This document shows positions 19,840-31,491 of a DNA stretch of 64,000 nt, one piece after another; the stretch's first letter is position 1, and each line of letters opens with the position of its first letter. The notes under the pieces were generated by a model. The model saw nothing but the letters and a program-made list of their open reading frames with translations, had not been told where the DNA came from and searched no databases. Where the stretch lies: NCBI GenBank assembly GCA_004431415.1, contig QPMI01000432.1:124001-188000 (forward strand), read 5' to 3'. This DNA comes from Cyanophora paradoxa. Its lineage: Eukaryota; Glaucocystophyceae; Cyanophorales; Cyanophoraceae. The position numbers and the translations under genes are program-made.

Positions 19840-22800
19840 ATGTTCCCGCTCGTTTTCAAGGTAGCAGATTCCCGCCTTTCGGCTTCGCCGCTGCTAACTG
19901 CCCGTGCCCTCTCCACGTACGCGCCGCAGAAATGCGAACTCCAGAGCTACCGCCGAATCCTCTCCAAGTATGTAAGCAAGAAGATTGGCGAGCCGGCGCT
20001 CGCCCACTATGAGCCGTAAGCCGCCCAGTCAACCGTGCCCGCTTCTCTGTCGAACCCGCGCGCTTGCGATCAGAATGATCCAGCTCCTGGAGAGGCTGCA
20101 GAGCGCGGTGTGCGCTATTCAGTCGGGGGGACCCGTGAACCATGACGGGCGGGACAACCTGCACAAGGTCGGTCCGGGGCGAGGCCTGTCCTGCCGCCGG
20201 CGCGACGCTGAGCTGAGCTGACGGGGGCGGGCGGCCGCAGTACTTCTCGCAGCTTCTGCTCCTGGAGGCGAACATATACGCGCAGGACGCGCGTGCGGAG
20301 GAGGCGCTGAAGATCGAGTACTGCTGGACGGACCTGTGGAACCCGAAGAAGAAGATCTCTATGACGAACATCGGGCTCGAGAAGGCTGGCGTGCTTCTCC
20401 AGCTCGCGCTCTACAACAACCAGCTCGGCATCCAGTCCTCCAAGAGCGCCCGCCTCTCCTACAGCTACTTCGCGGTCCGTTCGGGGACGGCGGGCACGGC
20501 CCAGCGCCGCGTCCCTCACGCGCGCCTCTCCGCATTCGCAGGCGGCCGCTGGTGTCGTCGCGCACCTGCAGGAGAGCATGCTCACGGGCCAGGTACGGCG
20601 GCGCCCACTGGGGCCGGCGCTTAGGGCCTCCGCTGGGCGGGGCTCACGGGCCCCGGGCCGCAGCTGCGGGGGGCCCAGGCGCCGGACCTCTCGCAAGAGA
20701 GCCTCTCCGGACTCTACAGCCTCTTTCTCGCCCACGCCTACGTGCGCCCGCTCCCCCGCCCCGCCCCGCCCCCGCCCCGCCCCGTCTTGAGGGCCGGCCG
20801 CCGGCGGGCGGGCGGGCAGGCCTGCTACTACGCGAACGCGATCGAGCAGAAGCAGGCCAAGGACGGGGTCATGGCCCGGCTGGCCGCCCAGGTGCCCCCC
20901 GCCTGATCTCCGAGCTGGGCGTTGCCTGCTCTGAGCTGCGCTCTCTCTGCCCCGGGCAGTCGGCGATCCACTACGGGGAGGCGGTGCGGGCGTTCACGAG
21001 CCTGGTCTCGGCGTACGGGCTCGACAAGCACCACTACATCCTCGAGGGCGCCCGCCGCCTCCACGCACACTACCAGGTCCGCCCCGGGGGCGCGCGCCAG
21101 GCGGAGAGGCTCTGGCGGGCGGCGCGGGCTCGCCTGCGCGGGCTGCACTCCCCGAATGAGACGCCCGCGCTTAGGGCTGACCAGGCTTAGGGCATAGTAT
21201 ATCCCCTAGCTAATCCAGCCGCACCCGCTGACGCTCGCGGCTCCCGCCAGGCGGAGGCGAACTACCGGATGGCGCTCGTGCTGCACGAGGGCGAGCGGCC
21301 CGAGGTGCGCTGCACGAGCGATGGCGCCGGGCCCTCCCTCCCGAGCCGACCGACTGACGTCTCCGCCTCCGCCGCCGTGGCCAGGTCGGCAAAGCGATCG
21401 CGCACCTGCAGCTGGCGGCGGGGCTCCTCTCGGGGGCCGGGCGGGAGCGGGACGGGGGCGCGTTCAGCGCGCTGCGGAGCAGGCCGGCGGTCTCGGAGGA
21501 GGACCGGGCGCTCCTGGGGGTCGTGCAGAACCACCTGGACGCCCTCCTCAAGGAGAACGCGGTGATCTACCAGCACGCGGTGCCCCCGCCCGAGGCCCTC
21601 CAGCCGGTCCCGGGCCTCCCCCGGCCCCTCGTCAAGCCCACGCCCTTCTCGGTCCGCGCGGCGCGGCGCGGCTCGGACCCCGATCGGGCTCGTCCTGATG
21701 GGCGGGGGCAGCCGGAGGGGCCGAGGGCGGGGGCGGGGGAGGACCCGTGGTCGGGGGGCCAGGGCCCCTCGTCGCAGGGGGCGGGCACGGTGCGGCACTT
21801 CGCCGGCCCGATGACCGTCCAGCAGCTCCTCCGGGAGGTCGAGTACCAGGTCGGCTGAGGCGCTGGCTAAAAATAGCAATTACCGCGAAGCTGGAGCTGA
21901 AGCCGCGCAGGCGACGGCGATGCGGGCGACGGCGGAGCAGTGCCAGCGGCAGATGGCGCTCAAGTTCATGGAGCCCGGGGCCGGCGTGCTGCCCCCGGCC
22001 CTCTTCACCGCCGTCCTCTCCCTCAAGGACGAGGCGGGCGAGCGGCCCGTCGCCCGCCTCGAGGAGGACCAGGGCGTCGCCCAGGTCCGCGGGGACGGGC
22101 CGGGGCCGGGGGGTTGCCAGAGGGGGGTACTGTCCGCTTCCGGCGCGCCTCGCGCCTTTCTCCTCGCTGGGATAGGGCAGGGGGGACGGCTGGCTAGGGG
22201 TGATGCCGCCCTCCCCCTCGAGACCTTGCGCACCCCCCTATCTTCCTTCTCACGCTCGAGCACCGCGCAGGCGATGGCGCGGGAGTGCAGGAGCCTCTAC
22301 GACCAGATCGAGGGCTCCCTCTCCCCGCTCGCCCAGGTCCCCCCTCCGCCCGCCCCCCCCGGGCTTCCTTCCGCCCCTTCGCCCCTGGACGCTCAGCCCC
22401 CGCTTCGTTCGCAGAAGGAGCTCTTCGACGAGCTGCGGGTGCAGCGGGTGAGCGTCCAGAAGGGGGAGCAGCACGCCTCGAACCTGCAGGAGCGCATCGC
22501 CAAGGCCCGGCCCCTCCTCGAGCGCCTCTCCACGCCCCGCGTGCGCCCCGCCCCGCCTTCTCCCCGCTCTTCTCTCTTGACCGATCTCGATCCAGGCGGA
22601 GCTGTTGAACCTGCGGCCGTACCCGGGCCCCGGGGGGCCGGGGAGCCGCGGGGCCGGGGCGCTGGGCCCCGCCGGCGGGGCGGTGCGGCCGCCGCAGCGC
22701 ATCGTGGACATGCTGAGCGCCCTGGAGGCGGCCGTGGCCAACCGCGATGCGGCCATCGGGCAGCTGCGGGCGCGCGCGCAGCGGGCCCCGCAGGCCCCCG

Positions 22801-25701
22801 CCAACGACGCCGAGGTCGAGGGCATCAAGGCGCGCCTGGACCAGGCCAACACGCAGCAGCTCGGCGTCGTCTCGGCGGTGCGCACGGCGCGGCGCATCCG
22901 TTTCGCTTGGCTGCCGCGCCCTTCTTCTCTTCTTCGCCGCTCTTATCCTCCCCTCCTCTCCCGACGCCGGCGGGCAGCTGGAGGCGGAGACGGGGCGCAT
23001 GAACGCCGAGGCGCCCGACCACGTCCGGCAGGTCCGCGCGCCGAGCTCGGGGCCGGCCCGCGCTTACCTTAGCCCGCGGGCGGGCGGGGCAGTGCGAGAG
23101 CATGCAGCACGAGTTCGAGGCGGCGGTGACGACCTTCCGGGAGATCCAGGCCGCCGCCCGCGAGGCCGCAGACTTCCTCGGCAGGTCCGTCCGTCCGCGC
23201 TTAGCCTGGGTCGCTTCCTCTGCCGCCGCCGCCGGCCGACCCCCGCGCAGCGTCCAGGACACGCTCCGGAAGTTCGCGGGGCGGGCCGCGGAGCGGAACC
23301 GGCAGCTCGGCGCCCGCTACGCCAACTACGGGCCGGGGCCGCAGGTCAACTACCCGCCCGCCGTACCCCCGTGCGCCCCGCCGCCCCCGCCCCGCCCCTC
23401 CCCTCCCCTGAGCCCCGTCTGAGAAAAGCCGCAGACCGCAGAACCTCATCCCGACGCCGTACCCCGGGCAGCAGCAGCAGGGCAGGGCGGGGCAGCCGGG
23501 GCCGCCCCCCGGCCTCCGCACGCCCCGCACGCCGGGCTCCGACATCTGTGCGCCGGCCCGCCCGCCCCTCCCGCCCCCGCCCCCCCCATGCACCGTCCGC
23601 CGTCCAGCGAACGGCTCGCCCGCCCGCGCGCGCGCGCCCGCAGCGGCGACGCAGTCGGACCAGATCCGGCCGGACCAGGTGCAGTTCGGGCCGGTGCTGG
23701 GCCGCGGCGGCTTCGGGCGGGTCTACCTGGGGACGTGGCTCGGCACCGAGGTCGCCATCAAGGAGCTCATGGTCAGCGCCGCAGAGATGGCCGCCCAGGT
23801 GAGCCTCAGCCGAAGCGCAAAAGCCCGCGACGCGACGGGCCCGGCGAGCGCGGCCTCTTAGCTCCGCGCGCGCCCGCCTCGCGCTGACGGGGGCGGGGGC
23901 GGGGGTACAGGCGCGGGACGACTTCCGTGCGGAGGTCGAGACCCTCCGGTGCGCCCGCCCCCGTTTCTTTCTCGCGCGCCCCGCGCCGCCCGCTTTCCTC
24001 CCCCTCCAGCCAGCTCTGACCGCTTCTCGCCCCGCCCCGCCCCGCCCCACAGAGCCCTGCGGGTAGCCGCCACCCACCCACCCACCCACCCCCGCCTACC
24101 CTTCTCCCCCCTCATTCCGTCTCCCCCCGCCCCTCGCAGCACCCGAACGTGATCCAGTTCTTCGGGGCGTACGAGAACAACAACCAGCTCTACATCGTCA
24201 CCGAGTTCGCGCAGCAGGGTCCGCCCCGGGCGGCGCGGCGCGGCGCGGGGCGGCGCGGGGATGAGATGGGATGGGATGGGAACATCGATTCCGTGGCTCC
24301 TCCTTGCACCCCCCCGCATCTTCCTTCCTGGCCCCTCGCCGCTGCGCTGAGACAGAGCGGCGGGCAGGGCACCTGCGCAACTTCCTGACGACGAAGCGGC
24401 CCAACTTTGAGCAGAAGATCTCAGTCATCTTCAACGTCCTCTGCGGTGCCCGCCCCGTACCCCGCCCCGCCCCGCCCCGCCCCGCCCCGCCCCGCCGCGG
24501 GTGCACGGGGCGCCCCCGCTCCCGGCTCAACCCGCCCCCGGCAGGGATGATGTACCTCGTCTCCCTGGAGCCGCCCATCCTCCACAGGGACCTCAAGTGC
24601 GCAGGCCGCGCGCCTCCGGCCAGCTCCCCCGCCCCCCGCTCACGCCCTGGCTCGCTGGCAGGTCGTTCAACGTGCTGATGATGGCGGACGGGCGGGCCAA
24701 GCTCGCCGACTTCGGCCTCGCCCGCATCAAGAGCGAGGCCCAGGCGAGCCAGCGAGCGTGTCCCGCTCCCCGCCCGGTCTCTGTCTGAGGGGCGCGCGCT
24801 CGGGCAGGCGACGATCAGCGCGGCGGGGACGCCGGCGTGGATGGCGCCGGAGCTGCTGCGGGGGGAGACGGGCTGCACCGAGCAGTCCGACGTCTTCTCC
24901 TTCGGCGTCCTCGTGCGCCCCGCGGGGGAGGGGAGGGGGCGGGTCGGGGGGTGCTGGGGCACGAGGGCTATTCAAGAGGGGGGGCCAGAGGCGTCGCCGT
25001 CCATCCCTCTGCGGGAAGGGGTCGACGCCCTGCGCTGCAGGTGTGGGAGATCGTGACGGAGGACCTGCCGTGGGTCGGCATCGAGCCCATCGCCGTCGTC
25101 GGCCAGGTCCCCTTCCCTCTCCCAGCCCCGCCCCGCCCCGCCCCGCCCCGGCGCCCATCTTCTCTCCAGGTCGGCTTCAACAAGCGGCGGCTGACCATCC
25201 CCGCCGACGTCCACCCCGCCCTCAAGCACCTCATCTCCCAGTGCTGGCGCGCCCCCCCGTGCTCCCGCCCGGCCCCCTAGTCTGAGGGGCGGGGCAGGGA
25301 GGAGGACCCGGCGCGGCGGCCGACCTTCCGGCGCATCCACGACGAGTTCACGCGCGCCTTCGCGCCCCTCGTCCGCGTCAACCTCGGCGCCGCCAGGTCC
25401 GATCCGCCCCCGCCCCCGCCCCAGCACAGCTGGATTCGATGTTCCGACCTCCTCGCTCGGCGCCGGCAGCTCGGGGGCGGGCGGGGAGAGCAACCCGGCG
25501 ACGTACATCGTGAACGGCAACGTGCAGCAGGCGCGGGGCGGGGGCGGCTCGGGCGACGGCCAGAGCGACGGCTCCTTCTTCTCGTTCCTCGGGAACACCC
25601 TCTCGGGGCGGCCGCGCGCCGGCAACGGCAACGGGCCCGGCGGAGGCGGCGGCGGCGGCCAGGGCGGCGAGCAGCGGGCCGGCGGGTGCGCGCAGCAATG
25701 A
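19840..25701 (+). CDS. BRO1 domain - V-like domain - protein kinase fusion
   Basis: ATG 19840 starts a 21-bp first exon (MFPLVFK) spliced at 19861-19929 to KCELQSYRRILSKYVSKK. The BRO1 domain (about residues 1-360) has IQSGGPVNHDGRDNL, YCWTDLWNPKKK, NIGLEKAGVLLQLAL, YFAAAAGVVAHLQES, SGLYSLFLAHA and DGVMARLAAQSAIHYGEA, matching ALIX/Bro1. Next come HPTPF-like spacer sequence (LVKPTPFSV), V-domain-type helices (ECRSLYDQIEGSL, KELFDELRVQRVSVQKGEQH, ADFLGRSVQDTLRKFAG) and a Pro/Gln-rich linker (LIPTPYPGQQQQG). Without any stop or start between, the frame enters a TKL-type kinase: GRGGFGRVYLG, VAIKE, FRAEVETLRHPNVIQFFGA, HRDLK, LADFGLAR, GTPAWMAPELL, DVFSFGVLVWEIV, RRPTFRRIHDEF. A Gly-rich tail ends CAQQ, TGA 25699-25701. 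More than 20 short introns; every junction checked keeps frame. ALIX proteins act in ESCRT/endosome sorting and normally end in the Pro-rich tail. Confidence 0.9.
24460..24496. repeat. CCCCG pentamer run in an intron
   Basis: About six consecutive ccccg units in an intron between the kinase exons ending LCG and starting MMYLVSLEPP. Similar shorter runs occur near 20760, 25120, 52180, 55060, 57120 and 58080, all in introns. Confidence 0.8.
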
Positions 25702-25772
25702 CAGTGGCGGCCTCTCTTTTGTGTCTGTTATTTTTTTGTGCGCAAAGAGAGAGAAATAGAGAAGAGCTGTAG

Positions 25773-27470
25773 CTAGGGGCCGGGCCCGGCGAGGGCGGCC
25801 ATGGACGAGGCGATGTCGGATAGGACGGGGTCCGCGGCGCCGCCCGGCACCAGCAGCGCCGCCGCCGGGCGTACTCGCGCGCCACCCTCCCCGCGAGGCG
25901 CCGCAGCCGGGCCGCCGCCTCGGGCCCGGGGGGCGCCCCCCGCTCCGCGAGGGCCTGCAGGAGCGGGGCGAGGGCGTAGGTCCCGAAGTGGGCCCCGTCC
26001 TGGGCGTAGAAGGGCCCCACGTGCGCCTCGGACCACTCCAGGAACTGCTCGGCCGCCTCCACGGCCGCCTCAAGTGCGGCGCCCGCCCCGCGGGCGTCCC
26101 GCGCCCAGTGCTGCGCCGCCAGCCGCCGGCACCAGGCGGGGGCCCAGTGGCGCGGCCCCAGGGTGCGCGAGAGCTGCTGGGCGTACGCCGAGAGGGTCTC
26201 GGGGGTACCCCCCTCGAGCTCGAGGGCCTCGGTACCCATCCAGGAGGCCACGTTCTGGGCCGCTTCGGCCTCCGCCTCGAGGGGCATGTCCGCGTCCGAC
26301 CACGTACCCCCGCACTTGTCGCAGGGCTGCCGGGCGCCGCGGGGCGCTCGCTCAGACTTCGGAGGGGCGCGGGCCGGTGGGGCGGGGATAGAAAGGGCGC
26401 GTACCCCCCAGCGGGTCGGCTCCCCGGGGGAGGGGAAGACGGAGCCGTCGCAGCCGTCGCCGGCGCACCAGAGCCCGCGGCACGTGTCGGGGGCCGAGCA
26501 GCGCGCGCAGGCGCAGCGGAAGCTCTTCGTCCACTCCAGCTGCGCCCGCCGCAGGTCCGCCCCGATCGCGAGGTACTTCCCTGCGCGAGGCCTCAGCCGC
26601 GCGGCGGCGTGTCGAGGCGGGCGGGCGGGCGCGGGCGGGGACCTGGGAGGTAGGAGGTGGACGCGAGCTCGCCGGCGGGGAGGGCCCGCACGACGCGCAG
26701 GACGAGCCGCTGGCCTCCGCCGGGCCACGCCTCCCACGCGTGCAGCAGCGCGGGCCCGCAGGAGTGCGCGAGCTTCCCCGCGCGCTCGAAGAGCCCCACG
26801 AGGTCGTTCCCCGCCGCGAACGAGTTCGTCGTCGCCGCGAGCACCGCGTGCACGCACGCCTCCTTCGCCAGCGCCCTGAACGGCGGCGCGCCAGACGCCT
26901 CCATCGCGCACCGCCGCAGGCTCTGCAGGTAGGGCGTGACCCGGTCCGCCGGAGGGACCGCGAAGTCCATCACGCGAGCGGCGGCCTGCGGCCGCGCGCG
27001 GGCGCTCGATCCCGGGCGGCGACTGCGCAGAGGGAAGCGCGAGCGAGCGGACGCGCACCTCGGGGCTCTTCGCGAGCGCCGCCAGCACGTACACGGTGTC
27101 GACGTGCACGGGCGCGAACTTCTCCGGCGATCGCGCGGCGTCCGAGTTCACCTTGCGGACGATGGCGTTGAGCTGCGGCGCGTGCAATCAGCGGAGCACG
27201 ATCGATGTGTGCGAGTGCTAGCTGATTCCGGGCTTAGCTAGGGCTTGGCCGGCCGGTGAGCGAGCGCACCGCGCGGTAAGCGGGGTCCTTGAGGTCAGGC
27301 TGCGGGTTCGCGGGCCACGCGAGGAGCGGTTCCTCGGCGAGGAAGACCTCGCCCGGGGCGAACGCGCGCACGGCCACCGCCGCGCGGCCAACATCGCCGT
27401 CGAAAGACTTGACCGCCCACCCAAGCGCCTCGAGTCCCTCCGACCAGTGCGGCGCGCTTGCGGCCGCCAT
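25773..27470 (-). CDS. SET-domain protein (SMYD-like) without MYND finger
   Basis: Probable protein lysine methyltransferase relative. From ATG 27470: WAVKSFDGDVGRAAVAVRAF, APGEVFLAEEPLLAWP (start of SET), LNAIVRKVNSD, DTVYVLAALAKSPE, then VTPYLQSLRRCAME, AATTNSFAAGND, LFERAGKLAHSCGPALLHAW, VVRALPAGELASTSYLPG, and the Cys-rich post-SET part SFRCACARCSAPDTCRGLWC with a second cluster QPCDKCGGTW. A helical C-terminal region follows (WCRRLAAQHWARDARG, EQFLEWSEAHVGPFYAQDGA) as in SMYD TPR-like tails; stop at 25773-25775. The usual NHSCxPN is AHSCGPA here, so key SAM/substrate residues are changed. No MYND zinc finger is seen between the two SET halves. An alternative upstream Met is at 27536. Confidence 0.82.
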
Positions 27471-27844
27471 GGATCGGCAGCCTCTACCCCCCTTGTGCGT
27501 TTCGGAGCTGCACAGCCTGCACTGCGCATGCGGCACCCGGTGCGCGACTGTACAGTGTTGAATTACGCACGAGCACTCTCAAACGAAATGCCTTTCCTAC
27601 AGCTGCGCACTAAATAATGAATCCAGGCGGGCGTTCCGCCCGGGGCCAAAATTGATCCGATGGTCGTCGACGTCGGCTCTACCAGTTGACATTACCGCGT
27701 TCGCAAATATACGCGGGGCGCACGCCCGTCGCAATCGACGCGAGGGCACTCTTAATGGCGCCCCGCTCGCGGCCGTCACTGCGCAATCGCCCGTGCAACC
27801 GTCAGCGCGGTCTAGAGCAAGGGCAGGGCCCGGGGCGGCGCGCA

Positions 27845-29573
27845 CTAGTAGTTGAAGACGTCGAGGCCCGAGAAGTCGAAGGCGCACTGGAGCCCCGGGA
27901 GGTTCGCGAGGCGGACCAGCGCGCTGGCCGAGACGCGCGGGCGCTTGATGCCGCCGGCCGTCCGGTTCTCCTCCAGCACCAGCGCGAACGTGGCGCCGGC
28001 GCGCAGCGTCCGGAGGACGTCGTGCATCCTCTGCATGGCCTTGGCCTCTGCGCGCGCTGTGGTGTAAGGGCGGCGGATTCGAATTCGAATTCAGCGCAGG
28101 GCCGCGGGGACGCACCGGCGGCGGTGAGCATGCCGAGCCCAGGCAAGCCCAGGCGGAGCTCGACGAACGTGAGGCGTTCGAGCTTGCCGGAGGCGGCGAC
28201 GAGGGCGGCGAGGTCCAGCACCTCAGCCACGGACGCCTCTGCCCTGTACGGCTTGCTGATCGTCAAGCTGTGTGTGTGCGCGCGCGCGAAAGCAAGTGAG
28301 TCGGGGTAGACGGATACAAACGGACGAGGGCGTACCGCTTGATGCAAGATACGAGGCCGGGCACGGCGGCCCAGGCGCGCCAGGCGGCGGTGAGGGCCCC
28401 GACGCGGACCTCCACGCGCGACGGGGCGAGGGCGGCGACGCAGGCGAGGAGCCGCGGGATTTGATCCGCGTTGACGTCGCGGGGGAGGAAGATCGCCCGG
28501 CAGCGGAGGGAGCCGGTCGCGAGGCGGCCCTCGAGCAGGTCCAGGAGGGCGTCCAGGGCCTCGCCGGCCGCGGGGCGCAGGTCGAGGCTGTGGACGAGCC
28601 GGAGGCCCGGGGCGGCCGCCAGCGCCTTGTCGAGATGCCGCGCGTCCACTTCCCCGAAGAGGGAGTGCAGGCCGGGGTGCATGAAGACCTGAGCGCGGCG
28701 GCGGCGGCGCGGCTCAGTCGGCGCGGCCTGCGCCGGGGTGCGCTGCGGCGGGAGGCGCGGACCGCATCCGGGCCGAATTCGAAGAAGGCCGCGGCCCTGT
28801 TCTTGCCGCAGACGAGCAGCTCCCGCAGGCCAGCGCCCGTGCGCGCCGCGATCCGCGCCGCCACCGATTCGTAGGCGAAGTAGGCGGAGCGCGCTTCGAG
28901 CAGGGGGAAGTCGAGGCAGATCGACTGGACGCCCCGCGGGAGAGCGTCCACGACCTGGCCGAGGAGGCGGGCGGCCTCCCTCTTCGGCTCGCCGCCCTCA
29001 GGCACATAAATCCGGCGCTCCAGCAAGGGGACGCTCGAGTCGTAGACGTGAATCTTGACGGCGCGGGCGTCGCACTCGGCCAGCTCCGCGGCGGCCTCCC
29101 GCACCGACTTGGCCTCGAGCAGGTGCCGCCTGTTCTCGTCGTCCAGGCCCGTCTCGTTCGCCTCGAGCTCGGCACGAGCTTCGTCGACGTCTCCGGGCTC
29201 AACAGCGTCGAGGATAACGGCGAACCTGCGCGCGCGAGAGAAAAAGGAGTCAGGCGAACGCAGCAGAAGTCTTCGTGCTGGCTTACTCCTTGGTTGCCTG
29301 CATGACACACTCGCGGAACTCTTTGTTCACGCCCGCAAACGCCCTCGCGTCCGCGGTCACGGACACCAGGTGCTTCGCAATGACATCATTAATGTAGGGT
29401 GGAAGCTCGGCGAGCGGGAAGGCAGCGGGTCGGAAGCGACGGCGAATTGCGCCTGCGAATGCGCAACACAAGAATGGTCAGTACAGAGCGCTAGCGCGAT
29501 GGGAGTTTTATAGCGCGAACGCATTGGACGAACCTTCGCGCAGGTGCGCTGCTGCCTTCCGGCGCAGCTGCAT
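27845..29573 (-). CDS. F-box-like protein with leucine-rich helical/strand repeats
   Basis: ATG 29573 (MQLRRKAAAHLRE) joins over an intron to GAIRRRFRPAAFPLAELPPY, INDVIAKHLVSVTADARAF and AGVNKEFRECVMQATKE, which resembles an N-terminal F-box (LP..I..I...L....L...VNK.F). The next intron restores KE|FAVILDAVEPGDVDEARA. Downstream LRR-like text follows: GVQSICLDFPLLEARS, GLRELLVCGKN, RLVHSLDLRPAAGEALDALL, RVEVRVGALTAAWRAWA, KLERLTFVELRLGLPGLG, ending LQCAFDFSGLDVFNY, stop 27845-27847. If correct, it would be a substrate adaptor for an SCF ubiquitin ligase; this is inferred from shape only. Within the first intron are ccaat and tataaaa on the gene strand (about 29525 and 29505), so a promoter and a start downstream of them cannot be excluded. 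Confidence 0.6.
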
Positions 29574-30136
29574 CCATGCATTGCCGCGGCCGCCAGCGTC
29601 TACGCGGCGCACAGCCCGCAGGTGCACGACGCGTCTAGCGCGGATTGTTGTCATGGCAGATGATGGCGGTAGCTGCCGGCGGGCTGCTGCTGCGTGCTCG
29701 GAAGCTGCTGGCTAACTGTTCTGGCGCTCGCTCAGGAGTGCCCGGCTGCTGCCTGCTGTGGTATACGCACAGCGAACAAAAAAATGACGCCCTGACGGGA
29801 GGTCCAAGTGCGCGTTCCATTGCGGCTTCAGCTGACCTTCAAGGAGCCTTCTCATCGCCGGGGCGATTGCTTGGCCGAGTACCGGGTACGCGCAGGCAAT
29901 CGCCGACATGAACCGAGTTCGAGCGGACGCGATGACGGCGATCGCTGTGAAAAAAGGATCTTGCGCGTGCGGAAGTACCCCCTGCGGGAAGCTTGCGGGG
30001 GAGCTCCACGCGCGAGCGAGCGTCGCGCGTAGACCTTCTGAAGCGATCGCGCGCGTCGCGGAGGCCCTCGCAGCGGCCTGGGCCGAGAGCGCCGGGAGCC
30101 CGGGGTACGGCCTCAATGGCAATGAGCACCAGCCAA
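29574..30136. other. Unresolved spacer left of the tandem array
   Basis: Both strands are open over much of it. A plus-strand frame from ATG 29908 to 30141 (MNRVRADAMTAIAVKKG, CACGSTPCGKLAGELHA, ARVAEALAAAWAESAG) looks moderately protein-like and runs into the first array unit, stopping at 30139-30141; a minus-strand frame at 29712-30122 competes. I cannot support either as a gene. Confidence 0.3.
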
Positions 30137-30316
30137 CCTAGGCAAAAGTGCAAGCAGGGGGCCCGCACGGCATTGATACAGCCCTCGCGCATGTTGAAGA
30201 CTTGATTTGCGCGCAAGTCCGAGGTCCGCACGCTCCAGCTTCCGATCCCACAGGACCGTTAACGTTGGGGGGTGGGACCGTTGGGGGGATACATACTCAG
30301 ATTGGCATCGGGCACG

Positions 30317-31340
30317 ATGCTGCTCGCAGAGCGCTCGTCTACGCTCCTGCAGCAGCTCTTGAGCCGGCACATCGTCGTCGTCCGCGCCAAGCACGCGCAG
30401 TTCAGCGCTCAGCCGCCCGCGCAGAGAGGAACGTCGCCGTACGCTCCGGAGCGCGGCCCGGGTCAGCATGTGCTCTTTCTTTCATCTCTTGAGCAGTCTG
30501 GTGCGTCTCGGGCAGCGCCTCGTCCCCTTTGGCTGCGCTCTAAGCCGCGCACCGAGGTCTCTTCGACGAACTGGGCGCAAGGCTCACTGCCTGGTCGCCG
30601 AGTCACCGCAACAACGTCAAGGCCACCGATACGGGTCGTCGGCTTCTTGATCTTCTGCGGAAAGAGCCCTGGAAGCTCGCGGTTTGGCCTACGTCCGCGT
30701 TGCGCACTTCTTTCCAAGGGCTCTGTGCCCGCTTTTCGCTTGCGCAGTTCAACAGCTGGTCACCGGCGACGACGAACGTGCAGAGGGCGGCGGCTTCGCG
30801 GCGGCGGAAGCGGGCGAGCGACCTGGCAGCCGTGCCGGTGGCCACGCAGGCGCTGCATGGCGGCCGTGGGCGCGAACCGCTTGCGTACGCGGGTCTACTA
30901 CTTCTTCTCCTTCGAAGGCTTAACGGTTCGCCCTTCCTCGCCTCGCCTTGGGGTCGCTTCCGTTCTGACCGTTGTTTCCCTCCTTCTCAAGCTCTCTTTC
31001 GGGGCGAGATCTTCCGTGCGGAGCATGCGGGATGCATCATCCTGTGCGGTGAGAAGGCTCTGCAGTTTCTTCTCGGTCAGGTTCGCGCTGCCGTTCTTTT
31101 CCGCGATTCCGCCGCCGTACGCGACACGCAGTCGCAGGCACCTGTGCGCTGGACTGGGCTCATTATGAACATCTGCATCAAAGGCACGACGACGAGCGGC
31201 CGCGCGGAGGCGTGGAAGGCGTTCCGGGCGAGGCGGGACTGGGTAAGCGTCCCCAAGGACGACCGCTTGCAGATCCCAGGCGGGCAAGCACCCGACTACA
31301 GCTTCGTGCTCGAACCTAGGCAAAAGTGCAAGCAGGGGCC
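30317..31340 (+). pseudogene. Array unit 1: 3'-truncated copy of the array gene
   Basis: Same ATG context (MLLAERSSTLLQQLLSRHI) and exons as the full copy at 35021, but after SFVLE the sequence switches into the start of unit 2, adding a short foreign tail. It could be transcribed, since the whole upstream region is present, but lacks the 744-bp 3' exons. Confidence 0.6.
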
Positions 31341-31491
31341 CGCACGGCATTGATACAGCCCTCGCGCATGTTGAAGACTTGATTTGCGCGCAAGTCCGAG
31401 GTCCGCACGCTCCAGCTTCCGATCCCACAGGACCGTTAACGTTGGGGGTGGGACCGTTGGGGGATACATACTCAGATTGGCATCGGGCACG

